Below, in pieces: positions 50,481-59,223 of a DNA stretch of 64,000 bases. The stretch's first letter is position 1. Each line of letters starts with the position of its first letter. Under the pieces are notes generated by a model. It was not told where the DNA came from. It made no database searches and saw only the letters and a list, made by a program, of their open reading frames with translations. Source of the stretch: Devriesea agamarum (GTDB lineage Bacteria > Actinomycetota > Actinomycetes > Actinomycetales > Dermabacteraceae); assembly GCF_900070355.1 (NCBI RefSeq), contig NZ_LN849456.1, positions 1,240,001 through 1,304,000 of the forward strand, in the 5' to 3' direction. The translations under genes were made by a program, and so were the position numbers.

Positions 50481-53015
50481 TCAGCGCTCAACCAACGCCT
50501 CTAACAGCACAACCGCCCCCTGTTTAGAGAGCGGTTCGTTACCATTGCCGCACTTCGGAGACACGATGCAGGCGGGACACCCGGCACGGCACGGGCACGT
50601 ACGCACCAGGTCGAGCGTGGCATCCAGCCATGCCCTCGCCCGGGCAAAACCCTGATCGGCAAACCCAGCCCCACCTGGCGCGCCGTCATGCACAAAAACC
50701 GTGGCATGACCTGTGTCTTCATGCAGCGCCGTTGATACCCCTCCGATATCCCAGCGATCACAGGTTGCAAGCAGGGGTAACAGTGAGATGGCCGCATGTT
50801 CGGCGGCATGCAACGCACCCGGTAAGTCCGCCGGAGCAATACCCGTGCGTTGGATCAGGTCCGGTGGGATCACCCACCACACGGCCCGGGTTGTCAACGA
50901 TCGAGGCGGCAAATCCAGAGGATATTCGGCTAAAACAGCCCGCGTAAAAATATCCCGCACCTGATAGCTCGTGACCTGATCGGTGACATCAACCATCCCG
51001 CGACATAAGCGCACACCACTGTCCCACCGCGTATCCTCGTCCGTTGACCGGATGCGCAGTGAGGAAATCGATTGGGCATGCGTTGAGATCAGCGGGTCTT
51101 CTCGACGCACAAAGGCCACCGCGTCCTCAACATCAAGCCGATCAACAACAAACGTCTGCCCCTGATGCAAATAAACAGCCCCGTCATGAACCTGCTGGTG
51201 AGCGGCCGCCGCATCCACGGTTCCCAGTAGCGCTCCAGAAGATGTCTCGACGATGCGAACCGGCTCACCCCCGCTTCCCCGCAAGTCGGCGAGATCGTGA
51301 GCTGAGGATGGATGCGTCCAGTACCACCCGGTCGTCCGCCGTCGAAGAGCTCCCCGGCGCACGAGAACAGCCAGCAGATCAGCAGCGCTTGGCCCGAAAA
51401 TCTCCAGATCCTCATCGCGCAGCGGATGCTCCGCGGCAGCCGCACACAAATGCGGTGACAGTACAAACGGGTTGTGCGGATCGAACACAGTCGCCTCAAC
51501 CTCAGCCCCGAACACGGTGTCCGGATGATTGACCACATAGATGTCCAAAGGGTCCTCGCGGGCGATGAAAATCGCCAAGGCGGGCTGCTGGTGCGAGCGT
51601 CCTGTCCGTCCGATCTGCTGCCACAGTGATGCTCTAGTTCCGGGCCATCCGGTGACCAGCACCGCGTCCAAACCGGAGACATCAATACCAAGTTCCAACG
51701 CGTTCGTCGACGCCAGACCGAGCAGCTGTCCACTCCGAAGAGCTTTTTCCAGGTCACGGCGTTCCTGTGCGAGGAAACCTCCGCGATAGGCCGCGATTCG
51801 CCGGGCCCGATCAGCGATCTCTGGCCGATAGGTGTCCTCAGCTTGCTGGTCGAGCAGTCGGCGTGCGGAACGCGCCACCAGTTCGACGCCGCGCCGTGAT
51901 CGCACGAAAGCCAACGTCCTGACTCCATGGCCCGCTAAGTCAGCGAGGAGTGCGGAGGCCTCAATAGTCGCTGATCGCCTCAGGGGTTCCACATCGGGGC
52001 CGGCGTGAGAGCCCTCATCAGAATCGACGCCACAACCAGCGTCGGGGTCCACACCACAACCAGAATCGACACCACAACCAGTGTCAGGATCGGTATCACA
52101 GCCGTCGTCAAGACCGGTATCAGAACCGTCATCAGGATTAATGTCAGGGCAGATACCCTGGCCAACTCGGCCTCGTGCTGCCCGAGACATCTCGGGACCG
52201 CTATCACTTCCCGGTTCCCACAGGGCGATGGTCACAGGAGCTCTGGGGGAACCATCGTCCTGCACTGCATGAACGGGTTGCCCCACAAGTCTCGACGCCG
52301 ACAGATCGGGATGCGCTGTGGTTGCTGAGGCCAGAATCATCGTGGGCTGAGCACCATATAACCCTGCCAAACGACGCAGCCGCCGCATCACCATCGCGAC
52401 GTGCGCACCAAACACGCCCCTATATGCGTGGCACTCGTCGATCACAACGTATTTCAGTGCTCTAAGGAAGGCCGTCCACTGCTCGTGACCGGGGAGCATG
52501 CCGTAGTGCAGCATGTCGGGGTTACTCAACACCAGATTTGCATGGCGTCGTATCCAGCGGCGTTCCTCGGATGGGGTGTCACCATCAAAGACAGCGGCCC
52601 TCACCTCACGCAAATCTGCCTCACGGCACAACGCCTCTAGGCCATGCAGCTGGTCGGAAGCGAGTGCCTTCGTAGGGGCAAGGTAGAGAGCCGTTGCTCG
52701 GTTAGCGGATGCGTCGTGCGTGCGCGCGGTGATAGCGCTGAGAACTGGCAGTTGGTAGGCGAGCGATTTACCCGATGCTGTAGAGGTCGCGATCACCACA
52801 TGGCGACCCTCCTGCGCGCACCGTATCGCTTCGACCTGATGCGACCATAGGCGGTCAATTCCCCGTTGAGCCAGCGCCTCAACCAGCCGAGGGTCGATGC
52901 CAGGTGGGATATCGGCGTAACGGGCAGGTCGGGAGGCAAGGCGTTCCACGTGTCGCAGACACCCCAATCGACTGGCGGGTGCACTCAGCATTGCAAGCAG
53001 CCGGTCAGCATCCAT
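50481..53015 (-). CDS. DEAD/DEAH helicase with C-terminal DUF1998 zinc-binding domain (MrfA-like)
   Basis: 844 aa. Seen: motif I ATSTASGKSLAYQLP, LAPTKALASDQ (Ia), Walker B VIDECHAYRGVFG, SAT motif LASATTA, motif VI QQIGRTGRSHQQ, and a C-terminal Cys cluster CPCRAGCPACIVSPKC (about 814-829) of DUF1998. Known: MrfA of Bacillus, with this architecture, repairs mitomycin damage; actinobacterial homologues sit near topA, as here. A low-complexity insert of about 55 residues, Asp/Gly/Cys-rich (CGVDSGCGVDPDAGCGVD), lies about residues 283-340 between the RecA domains. It is divergent from the methyltransferase across a G-rich repeat. Confidence 0.9.
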   Translation of the reverse strand: MDADRLLAMLSAPASRLGCLRHVERLASRPARYADIPPGIDPRLVEALAQRGIDRLWSHQVEAIRCAQEGRHVVIATSTASGKSLAYQLPVLSAITARTHDASANRATALYLAPTKALASDQLHGLEALCREADLREVRAAVFDGDTPSEERRWIRRHANLVLSNPDMLHYGMLPGHEQWTAFLRALKYVVIDECHAYRGVFGAHVAMVMRRLRRLAGLYGAQPTMILASATTAHPDLSASRLVGQPVHAVQDDGSPRAPVTIALWEPGSDSGPEMSRAARGRVGQGICPDINPDDGSDTGLDDGCDTDPDTGCGVDSGCGVDPDAGCGVDSDEGSHAGPDVEPLRRSATIEASALLADLAGHGVRTLAFVRSRRGVELVARSARRLLDQQAEDTYRPEIADRARRIAAYRGGFLAQERRDLEKALRSGQLLGLASTNALELGIDVSGLDAVLVTGWPGTRASLWQQIGRTGRSHQQPALAIFIAREDPLDIYVVNHPDTVFGAEVEATVFDPHNPFVLSPHLCAAAAEHPLRDEDLEIFGPSAADLLAVLVRRGALRRRTTGWYWTHPSSAHDLADLRGSGGEPVRIVETSSGALLGTVDAAAAHQQVHDGAVYLHQGQTFVVDRLDVEDAVAFVRREDPLISTHAQSISSLRIRSTDEDTRWDSGVRLCRGMVDVTDQVTSYQVRDIFTRAVLAEYPLDLPPRSLTTRAVWWVIPPDLIQRTGIAPADLPGALHAAEHAAISLLPLLATCDRWDIGGVSTALHEDTGHATVFVHDGAPGGAGFADQGFARARAWLDATLDLVRTCPCRAGCPACIVSPKCGNGNEPLSKQGAVVLLEALVER
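52012..52150. repeat. Imperfect repeat encoding the Asp/Gly/Cys insert of the helicase
   Basis: CGACGCCACAACCAG, CCACACCACAACCAG and CGACACCACAACCAG follow one another, then GTATCA/GTCATCA units. On the minus strand they encode repeating GCGVD and DDGxDT runs. The unit length is a multiple of 3, so the frame is kept. Confidence 0.75.
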
Positions 53016-53313
53016 CGAAGCACCCTCCCTCCTTGTCCCTACATTCTCTCTGTCCCTACATTTCGGCGACTTTCTGCGCTGTGAGAACGCGGCAGAGCCC
53101 TAAGAGCCCAGAGCCCAGAGCCCAGAGCCCAGAGCCCAGAGCCCAGAGCCCAGAGCCCAGAAGAACCGTCCCACAGGTCGCGCCGCACCTACGCATCGCA
53201 AAGCACCCCGCGCCTAGCCATCGCCGAGATCCCCGACGCCTATCCGCCCGAATCATCCGATCTTGGCCGGTCGGTTTTCGCGCTAGGTCAGCGACCCAGG
53301 CACAATCGTAGGC
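53016..53313. other. 298-bp divergent intergenic region (helicase / methyltransferase)
   Basis: Holds a duplicated GTCCCTACATT near 53034-53064, then the 7-bp repeat array, then about 150 bp without recognised features before the methyltransferase ATG. Both divergent promoters must lie here. Confidence 0.5.
53103..53158. repeat. 7-bp microsatellite AGAGCCC x 8 (GGGCTCT on the minus strand)
   Basis: Eight perfect copies of AGAGCCC from 53103 to 53158, with two more bases of a ninth. On the minus strand this is GGGCTCT x 8, a series of GGG runs with 4-nt loops, a canonical G-quadruplex pattern. It lies 88 bp from the helicase start and 156 bp from the methyltransferase start. Confidence 0.95.
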
Positions 53314-55317
53314 ATGATCTCGCCTCCCCCACCCCAGATACCCGCCGGGCCACAGGGCCAACGGCTGTTGCGCGCCCTGCGCGAGGATCTGGAGTCCGCG
53401 GGCTACGGCGTCAGCGCCGTGAGAGAGACACTTGGACCGGTGGCCCACGATGCGCTGTCGCGGGAAAACCCCGTCCCGGCGCGTCGGCTCTTGGCGGCCC
53501 ACTCTCGAGCTGGGCAGAGCTTTCCCGCGCTCGAGCTACTGAATCTTTTTACCCTGGGCGGTGTAATGGGCGGCGAGCGCATCTCTCATCTCCTGCCCCG
53601 CCTGGGACTGTGCGGCGCCATGGATCTCGGCTTGATCACACCGGTTTCCGATGATGACCTCCGCGAGGACGCGACACACCCCGTATGTCCAGACGCCGAT
53701 CTTCAAGGCTCAGATTCCTGCACCTGCGATGATGCGCGCCGTGTTCCCGACACCAACTCTGTGGGCGAGACTTCTTTACACGCCGCACCTTCCCGCACGA
53801 CCTCCTCACACGTCATCCCTTCCCGCGTCGCCTTTTTCCGCGCGACAGTTGATCTACGCCCGTATGAAGCGGAAGACGAACTGGGGCAGATCCTCTGGTG
53901 GATCACCTCGGATCTGTCTGAGCTTGCGACCGGCCGTGAACTCGCACCTGATCATGTCTTGGGAGTCGGCGGCGCCTCCACCACACTGGCAAGGATCACG
54001 CCCCGACCCCAGGTCAAGGCCACCTGGGATCTTGGCTGCGGATGCGGCATCCAGGCTTTGCATGCGGCACGCCATAGCGAACGGGTCGTGGCGACAGATC
54101 TATCACCCCGGGCCATAGCCTTTGCACGGTTTAATGCCGAACTGAACGGCGTGGCCTTGGATCTGCGGGTTGGCTCACTGTTTGAGCCGGTGGACGGCGA
54201 ACGTTTCGATCTGATCGTCTCCAATCCTCCGTTCGTGATTACGCCTCGCGTTGCGAGCACCAACCCCGACCAGTCAGCCAGCACCAGCGAGACGCCTGCC
54301 CTAGATTATGCGGACCACGAACGCACCTTGACCTACCGGGACGGTGGCCGCAGCGGTGACCGACTGCTCGCTGAGGTCACATCAGGGCTCGGTGATCATC
54401 TGAACCCCGGTGGAATAGCGGTCATGCTCGGGAACTGGGAAATACCTTCCGACACCTCATGGGACACCCATCCGAGGGCCTGGGCTGCGGCTTCTGGTCT
54501 GAATACCTGGGTGATTCAGCGAGATGTCGAGGATCCAGCTCGGTACGCCGAAACGTGGACCCGAGACGGCGGGATCCGGCCTGGCGATCCTCGCTACGCA
54601 CCCATGATTTCGCGGTGGCTAGATGATTTCGACACTCGACACGTGCACGGCGTGGGTTTTGGCTATTTGCTGTTTTCTCGGCCGGAGGATAGCTCGCCGC
54701 CTACCGTGCGCACCGAGGATATTCGGCGCCCTCTGCCCTCCCCGTTGGGACCGCGCTTGCTGGCGATCTTGCGTCGTGAAGCCAAGCTTTTGCGGCTGAC
54801 TAACCAGGAGCTGTGCACTGTTCACCTTGTGCATGCCACGGATGTGATTGAGCGACGCCATCTCACTCCGGGCAGCGCGGATCCGCTGCTGATTGAGTTG
54901 GTTCAAGGTGATGGGCTGGCCGCTACCTACGCGGTGCCGTGGACTCTTGCCGCTGTGTTTGGTGCGTTGGACGGCGCGCTCACCCTGGGTCAGGTGGTTG
55001 CCGCGGTGGCTGCTTTGACGGAAACGGATCATGGCGAGCTATTAGAGGATCTTCTGCCGCGGGTGCGCGAGCTCATCCGCGATGGTCTTCTGCTCATGCC
55101 CGACTCCTTACCGCTGGCACCAGGAGACATCTCGCAGTCGTCCGCGGAGGCCTCGCCATCTCCGACACAGGTCTCGCCATCGTTAGCAGACGCGTCATAC
55201 CCCGTTACAGACACCCCGCAGTCACCCACAGCAGACACTTCGCCAACACCCACAGCAGACGCCTCGCTATCACCCGCAGATGAGCAGTCAGCTTCGAGCC
55301 ATAGGACGCATTTGTGA
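53314..55317 (+). CDS. Large class I SAM-dependent methyltransferase (DUF7059-type)
   Basis: 667 aa. After a helical N-terminal domain (about 1-90) and an Asp/Ser/Thr-rich linker (about 110-190) comes the Rossmann methyltransferase core: DLGCGCGIQALHAARH (about 238-253), VVATDLSPRAIAFARFNAE, and the N-methyltransferase tetrapeptide NPPF (VSNPPFVITPR, about 303). The rest (about 420-590) is a C-terminal domain typical of this actinobacterial family; residues 600-667 are Ser/Pro/Thr-rich repeats (SPTQVSPSLADAS). NPPF enzymes modify N atoms in proteins, rRNA or DNA bases; the target is unknown. GTG of the PAP2 gene overlaps its stop. Confidence 0.85.
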   Translation: MISPPPPQIPAGPQGQRLLRALREDLESAGYGVSAVRETLGPVAHDALSRENPVPARRLLAAHSRAGQSFPALELLNLFTLGGVMGGERISHLLPRLGLCGAMDLGLITPVSDDDLREDATHPVCPDADLQGSDSCTCDDARRVPDTNSVGETSLHAAPSRTTSSHVIPSRVAFFRATVDLRPYEAEDELGQILWWITSDLSELATGRELAPDHVLGVGGASTTLARITPRPQVKATWDLGCGCGIQALHAARHSERVVATDLSPRAIAFARFNAELNGVALDLRVGSLFEPVDGERFDLIVSNPPFVITPRVASTNPDQSASTSETPALDYADHERTLTYRDGGRSGDRLLAEVTSGLGDHLNPGGIAVMLGNWEIPSDTSWDTHPRAWAAASGLNTWVIQRDVEDPARYAETWTRDGGIRPGDPRYAPMISRWLDDFDTRHVHGVGFGYLLFSRPEDSSPPTVRTEDIRRPLPSPLGPRLLAILRREAKLLRLTNQELCTVHLVHATDVIERRHLTPGSADPLLIELVQGDGLAATYAVPWTLAAVFGALDGALTLGQVVAAVAALTETDHGELLEDLLPRVRELIRDGLLLMPDSLPLAPGDISQSSAEASPSPTQVSPSLADASYPVTDTPQSPTADTSPTPTADASLSPADEQSASSHRTHL

Positions 55318-56366
55318 AAGGCCGCATAGCGACAGGCTGGGGCAGTTTCGCGTTGTGTTTAGCCTGTCTTGTCGGGGTCAGTCTGCTCGCCGGCACCTCT
55401 ATAGATACTGCGGGTGGGCAGCGCTTGGACCAGCTGGTTTTGAGCGGCGCTCGGGGAGATGACGGGCTGATTAGCCGGATCGTCTTCCCGGTCCTGAACA
55501 CGGTGTCCATCCCCTTTATTCTGGTTGCGCTTGTGGTCACCGTGCTCGTGGCTTTGCTGCGGCGTCGATACGGCTTGGCCTGGTCGATGTTGGTGCTGGT
55601 GCTCGGGTCCAATGCGACCACGCAGGTGCTGAAGAAAATCGTGATTGAACGCCCCCATTTGGTGGCTGGAATAGATGTCACGCCGAACTCTTTTCCGTCG
55701 GGGCACACGACGGTTGCGGCGAGTGTCGCCATTGCCTTTGCGGTGGTTGCGCCGACCACATTGCGGCCCTTGGTGAGCATTCTCGGGGCGTTCTTTACGA
55801 TTTTGACAGGAATTGGCACCATGACCGGGGGCTGGCATCGGCCCAGTGATGTGGTGGGGGCATTTTTGGTGGTCGCGGCGTGGACGTTCGGTTTCTTGGC
55901 GTCGGAGGCTTTGATGGCGTGGCAGCAACCCCCTCAGCAACCCCCTCATGAACGTGTTCAGGCACGCCAAGGCTGCTACCCGCGCACGCGAAACCGCAAG
56001 ATCCACCAGTGTCGCCGGACCCACCAGCGCCACCCAGAGTCACCTCAGTCCTCCCCAGCAGACAGCTGCCGGAGCATAAGTCGGGGGCACCTGCACGTGG
56101 AGCGGTGGATGCGCACTAATGCATGGCTGCTGAGGGGACTCGCCGCCGTCGGGGCAGTATCTCTAGCCAGTGGCGTAGCGCTGATTGGGGCACTTCCGCA
56201 GTCGCTTCCGTTGAATGATGTGGCCGTGCAATCACGTGCCTACCTCGGGGCTTGTGCAGGGATCTGCGGACTGTGGTGCCTCACCATGTGGGCCACGACA
56301 CGCCTGCGAAAGATCCTCGATCCCCCGCCGTCCCAGACAATTGTGTTGCGCCACCGTGTACCGTGA
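55314..56366 (+). CDS. PAP2-family membrane phosphatase with extra C-terminal helices
   Basis: 350 aa. PAP2 motifs: KKIVIERPHL (motif 1, about 105-114), FPSGHTT (motif 2 with His, about 126-132), and GGWHRPSDVVGA (motif 3 with His, about 171-182), set among five or six membrane helices. After a hydrophilic Pro/Gln/His-rich segment (about 204-262), two further helices follow (LLRGLAAVGAVSLASGVALIG; AYLGACAGICGLWCLTMWA). It probably dephosphorylates a lipid phosphate such as undecaprenyl pyrophosphate or phosphatidate. GTG start overlaps the methyltransferase stop by 4 bp. Confidence 0.87.
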   Translation: MKGRIATGWGSFALCLACLVGVSLLAGTSIDTAGGQRLDQLVLSGARGDDGLISRIVFPVLNTVSIPFILVALVVTVLVALLRRRYGLAWSMLVLVLGSNATTQVLKKIVIERPHLVAGIDVTPNSFPSGHTTVAASVAIAFAVVAPTTLRPLVSILGAFFTILTGIGTMTGGWHRPSDVVGAFLVVAAWTFGFLASEALMAWQQPPQQPPHERVQARQGCYPRTRNRKIHQCRRTHQRHPESPQSSPADSCRSISRGHLHVERWMRTNAWLLRGLAAVGAVSLASGVALIGALPQSLPLNDVAVQSRAYLGACAGICGLWCLTMWATTRLRKILDPPPSQTIVLRHRVP

Positions 56367-56377
56367 TCGTGTCATGC

Positions 56378-56395
56378 GCGGGAGATATCTCTCGC
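56378..56395. promoter_or_regulatory. Near-perfect palindrome before topA
   Basis: GCGGGAGATATCTCTCGC contains the perfect GAGATATCTC core (56382-56391) and one mismatch pair outside it. It lies 21 bp before the TTG start of topA and 11 bp after the PAP2 stop. A regulator site or a leader hairpin near the topA ribosome-binding site. Confidence 0.45.
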
Positions 56396-56416
56396 ACCCC
56401 GGAGAAAGGCCTGAAC

Positions 56417-59197
56417 TTGTCCACCGGTCGCCATCTCGTCATCGTCGAATCGCCCGCTAAGGCGCAAACCATCGGGAAGTACCTCGGTGACGAGTACATC
56501 GTCGAGGCTTCCGTCGGCCATATCCGCGATCTTCCTCAGCCCTCCGAATTACCTGCCGACATGAAGAAGGGGCCTTACGGTAAGTTCGCTGTCGATGTGG
56601 ACAACGACTTCACGCCGTATTACGTCGTTGACTCGGATAAGAAGAAAAAAGTCGCCGAGCTGAAGAAGGCCCTCAAGGACGCTGACGCCCTGTATCTGGC
56701 CACAGACGAGGACCGCGAGGGTGAGGCCATCGCCTGGCACCTGCTGGAGACGCTGAAGCCGAAGAAGGGTCTCCCGGTGCACCGCATGGTGTTCCACGAA
56801 ATCACCAAAGAAGCTATTCAACGGGCGGTGCATAACACCCGGCAGCTGGACGAACGCCTGGTTGATGCGCAGGAAACTCGCCGTATCCTTGACCGCTTGT
56901 ATGGCTATGAGGTCTCCCCTGTGCTGTGGCGCAAGGTGAAACAGGGACTGTCGGCGGGTCGTGTCCAATCGGTGGCGACGCGTCTGGTGGTTGAGCGTGA
57001 ACGCGAGCGCATGGCGTTTGTTCCCGCAGATTACTGGGATCTGATTGGCACCTTCGTGCCGGCCTCCGAGGCTGCAAACCCGGGGGCGGCTTTTAAGGCT
57101 CGTCTGCAATCGGTTGACGGTCAACGGGTAGCGACTGGACGCGATTTCCGTGATGACGGCACGGTCAAAACCAAGGGAGTGACCGTGCTGACCGAGGAGG
57201 CCGCACGCAATCTCGTCAGCGCGGTACAGGGAGCCCCGGCCACCGTCACGTCGGTGGAGTCCAAACCGTACACCCGCAGGCCTGCCGCTCCGTTTACCAC
57301 CTCCTCCCTTCAGCAGGAGGCCTCGCGCAAGCTGCGTCTGAGCGCACGGCAGACGATGCGTATCGCGCAGACGCTGTATGAAAACGGTTACATCACCTAT
57401 ATGAGGACCGACTCGGTCACGTTGTCGGGCCAGGCCATTGCGGCGGCCCGGCGCCAGGCGACCGAGATGTACGGTGCTGAGTTCGTGCCGGATTCTCCGC
57501 GGGTCTACAAGGGCAAGGCACAAAACGCGCAGGAGGCGCACGAGGCGATCCGTCCGGCTGGTGATTCATTCCGCAGCCCGGCCGATGTGGCTCGTCAGTT
57601 AAGTGGGGACGCGTTCCGTCTGTATGACCTGATCTGGAAGCGCACGGTCGCTTCGCAGATGTCCGACGCGAAAGGATCGACCTCCACGGTCCGTCTCGAT
57701 GTGACTGGGCAGGGTAAGACGGCGACGTTCAGCGCGTCCGGAACCGTCATTACTTTCCGCGGGTTCCTCGCCGCATACGAAGAGGGACGTGACCTTACTC
57801 GGTACGGCGATGAGGATGAGCAGGGAGATAAACGTCTGCCGCGGCTCAGTGAAGGTCAGCAGGCTGACGTTACTGCGCTGGAGGCCGACGGCCATGTGAC
57901 CTCACCACCCCCTCGCTACACCGAAGCGTCTCTAGTCAGGGCTTTAGAAGAGCGCGGCATTGGCCGTCCGTCCACGTATGCGGCCACGATTTCGGTCATC
58001 CAGGATCGCGGCTATGTGCTGCATCGCGGCAATGCACTGGTTCCGAGCTGGCTCGCATTTTCGGTGGTTCGTCTGTTGGAGGAGCACTTCGACAATCTGG
58101 TGGACTACGACTTCACCGCGCAGATGGAAGCTGATCTGGATGAGATTGCGGCCGGGCGTATGCAGCGCCCCGCGTGGCTGCGGAGTTTCTATTTTGGTGA
58201 TGGCGATGCGCTCGAGGGTCTGAAGAATGTGGTCGAAAACCTCGGTGACATTGATGCCCGCGAAATTAATTCGATTCCGATTGGTGAGGGCATTACTTTG
58301 CGGGTGGGCCGCTATGGCGCTTATGTGGAGCGGGCAACCTCTGAGGGCGCCGATCCTGTGCGTGCATCGGTTCCGGACGATATTGCCCCCGATGAGCTCA
58401 CGGTGACCCTTGCTGAGGAGCTGCTGTCCCGCCAGAAGGACGATGGGCGTGTGCTCGGGGTTGATCCTGTGAGCGGCCACGACATCATTGCTAAGGATGG
58501 CCGTTACGGTCCGTACGTCACCGAGGTTCTGCCCGACACCGAGTCGGAGGCCGAGTCGGCTCCGAAGTCCAAGACGAAGAAAGCCGCAAAGCCAAAGCCA
58601 CGCACAGCCTCACTGTTTAAGAGCATGAGCCTTGCCACCGTGTCGCTGGAGGAGGCTCTGGCTTTGCTGTCGCTTCCCAGGGTCGTTGGTGTGGATACCG
58701 ACGGCACGGAGATTACCGCCCAAAATGGCCGCTTCGGCCCTTACCTCAAAAAGGGCACGGATTCGCGCACCATTGATTCGGAGGAGAAGCTTCTCACGAT
58801 CACGTTGGATGAGGCTCAGGCTATTTTTGCTCAGCCGAAGACTCGCGCCCGGAGCGCCGCGAAACCTCCGTTGAAAGAGCTTGGCGTGGATCCCACGAGC
58901 GAGAAACCCATTGTGGTTAAAGATGGACGATTCGGTCCGTACATCACGGATGGGACCACCAATGTGACCCTGCGCAAGGATGACGTGCTGGAGGAGCTCA
59001 CGCACGAGGTGGCGGTGGAGCGGTTAGCGGAGAAACGGGCGAAGGGTCCGGCGAAAAAGCGCACGACGAAGACTACTAAGTCCGCTAAAACCGCTAAGGC
59101 CACGAAAACCACTAAGGCGAGTGCGAGCACTGCTAAAGGCTCGTCATCGAAGGCGACGAAGTCTGCTGCGTCGAAAGCTAAAACAGCGACATCGTAA
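56417..59197 (+). CDS. topA: DNA topoisomerase I (type IA)
   Basis: 926 aa. Seen: Toprim domain HLVIVESPAKAQTIGKYLG at the N-terminus and YLATDEDREGEAIAWHLL (about 95-112); domain with catalytic Tyr in GYITYMRTDSVTLS (about 326); then C-terminal Topo_C repeats each ending GPYV/GPYL/GPYI (about 680-860); and a Lys/Thr/Ala/Ser-rich basic tail from about 865. No zinc-finger Cys, as in other actinobacterial TopA. The start is TTG 56417 (LSTGRHLVIVES), preceded by GGAGAAAGG; the ATG-started frame from 56252 would overlap the PAP2 gene for over 100 bp. Relaxes negative supercoils. Confidence 0.95.
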   Translation: MSTGRHLVIVESPAKAQTIGKYLGDEYIVEASVGHIRDLPQPSELPADMKKGPYGKFAVDVDNDFTPYYVVDSDKKKKVAELKKALKDADALYLATDEDREGEAIAWHLLETLKPKKGLPVHRMVFHEITKEAIQRAVHNTRQLDERLVDAQETRRILDRLYGYEVSPVLWRKVKQGLSAGRVQSVATRLVVERERERMAFVPADYWDLIGTFVPASEAANPGAAFKARLQSVDGQRVATGRDFRDDGTVKTKGVTVLTEEAARNLVSAVQGAPATVTSVESKPYTRRPAAPFTTSSLQQEASRKLRLSARQTMRIAQTLYENGYITYMRTDSVTLSGQAIAAARRQATEMYGAEFVPDSPRVYKGKAQNAQEAHEAIRPAGDSFRSPADVARQLSGDAFRLYDLIWKRTVASQMSDAKGSTSTVRLDVTGQGKTATFSASGTVITFRGFLAAYEEGRDLTRYGDEDEQGDKRLPRLSEGQQADVTALEADGHVTSPPPRYTEASLVRALEERGIGRPSTYAATISVIQDRGYVLHRGNALVPSWLAFSVVRLLEEHFDNLVDYDFTAQMEADLDEIAAGRMQRPAWLRSFYFGDGDALEGLKNVVENLGDIDAREINSIPIGEGITLRVGRYGAYVERATSEGADPVRASVPDDIAPDELTVTLAEELLSRQKDDGRVLGVDPVSGHDIIAKDGRYGPYVTEVLPDTESEAESAPKSKTKKAAKPKPRTASLFKSMSLATVSLEEALALLSLPRVVGVDTDGTEITAQNGRFGPYLKKGTDSRTIDSEEKLLTITLDEAQAIFAQPKTRARSAAKPPLKELGVDPTSEKPIVVKDGRFGPYITDGTTNVTLRKDDVLEELTHEVAVERLAEKRAKGPAKKRTTKTTKSAKTAKATKTTKASASTAKGSSSKATKSAASKAKTATS

Positions 59198-59223
59198 ACA
59201 GTTCTACATCGTCGCCCCTGTCA

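Noticed and set aside
56549-57541. 330-codon open frame on the minus strand over topA
   Set aside because: Antisense to conserved TopA domains, no recognised motif, Arg/His-rich product typical of shadow frames.
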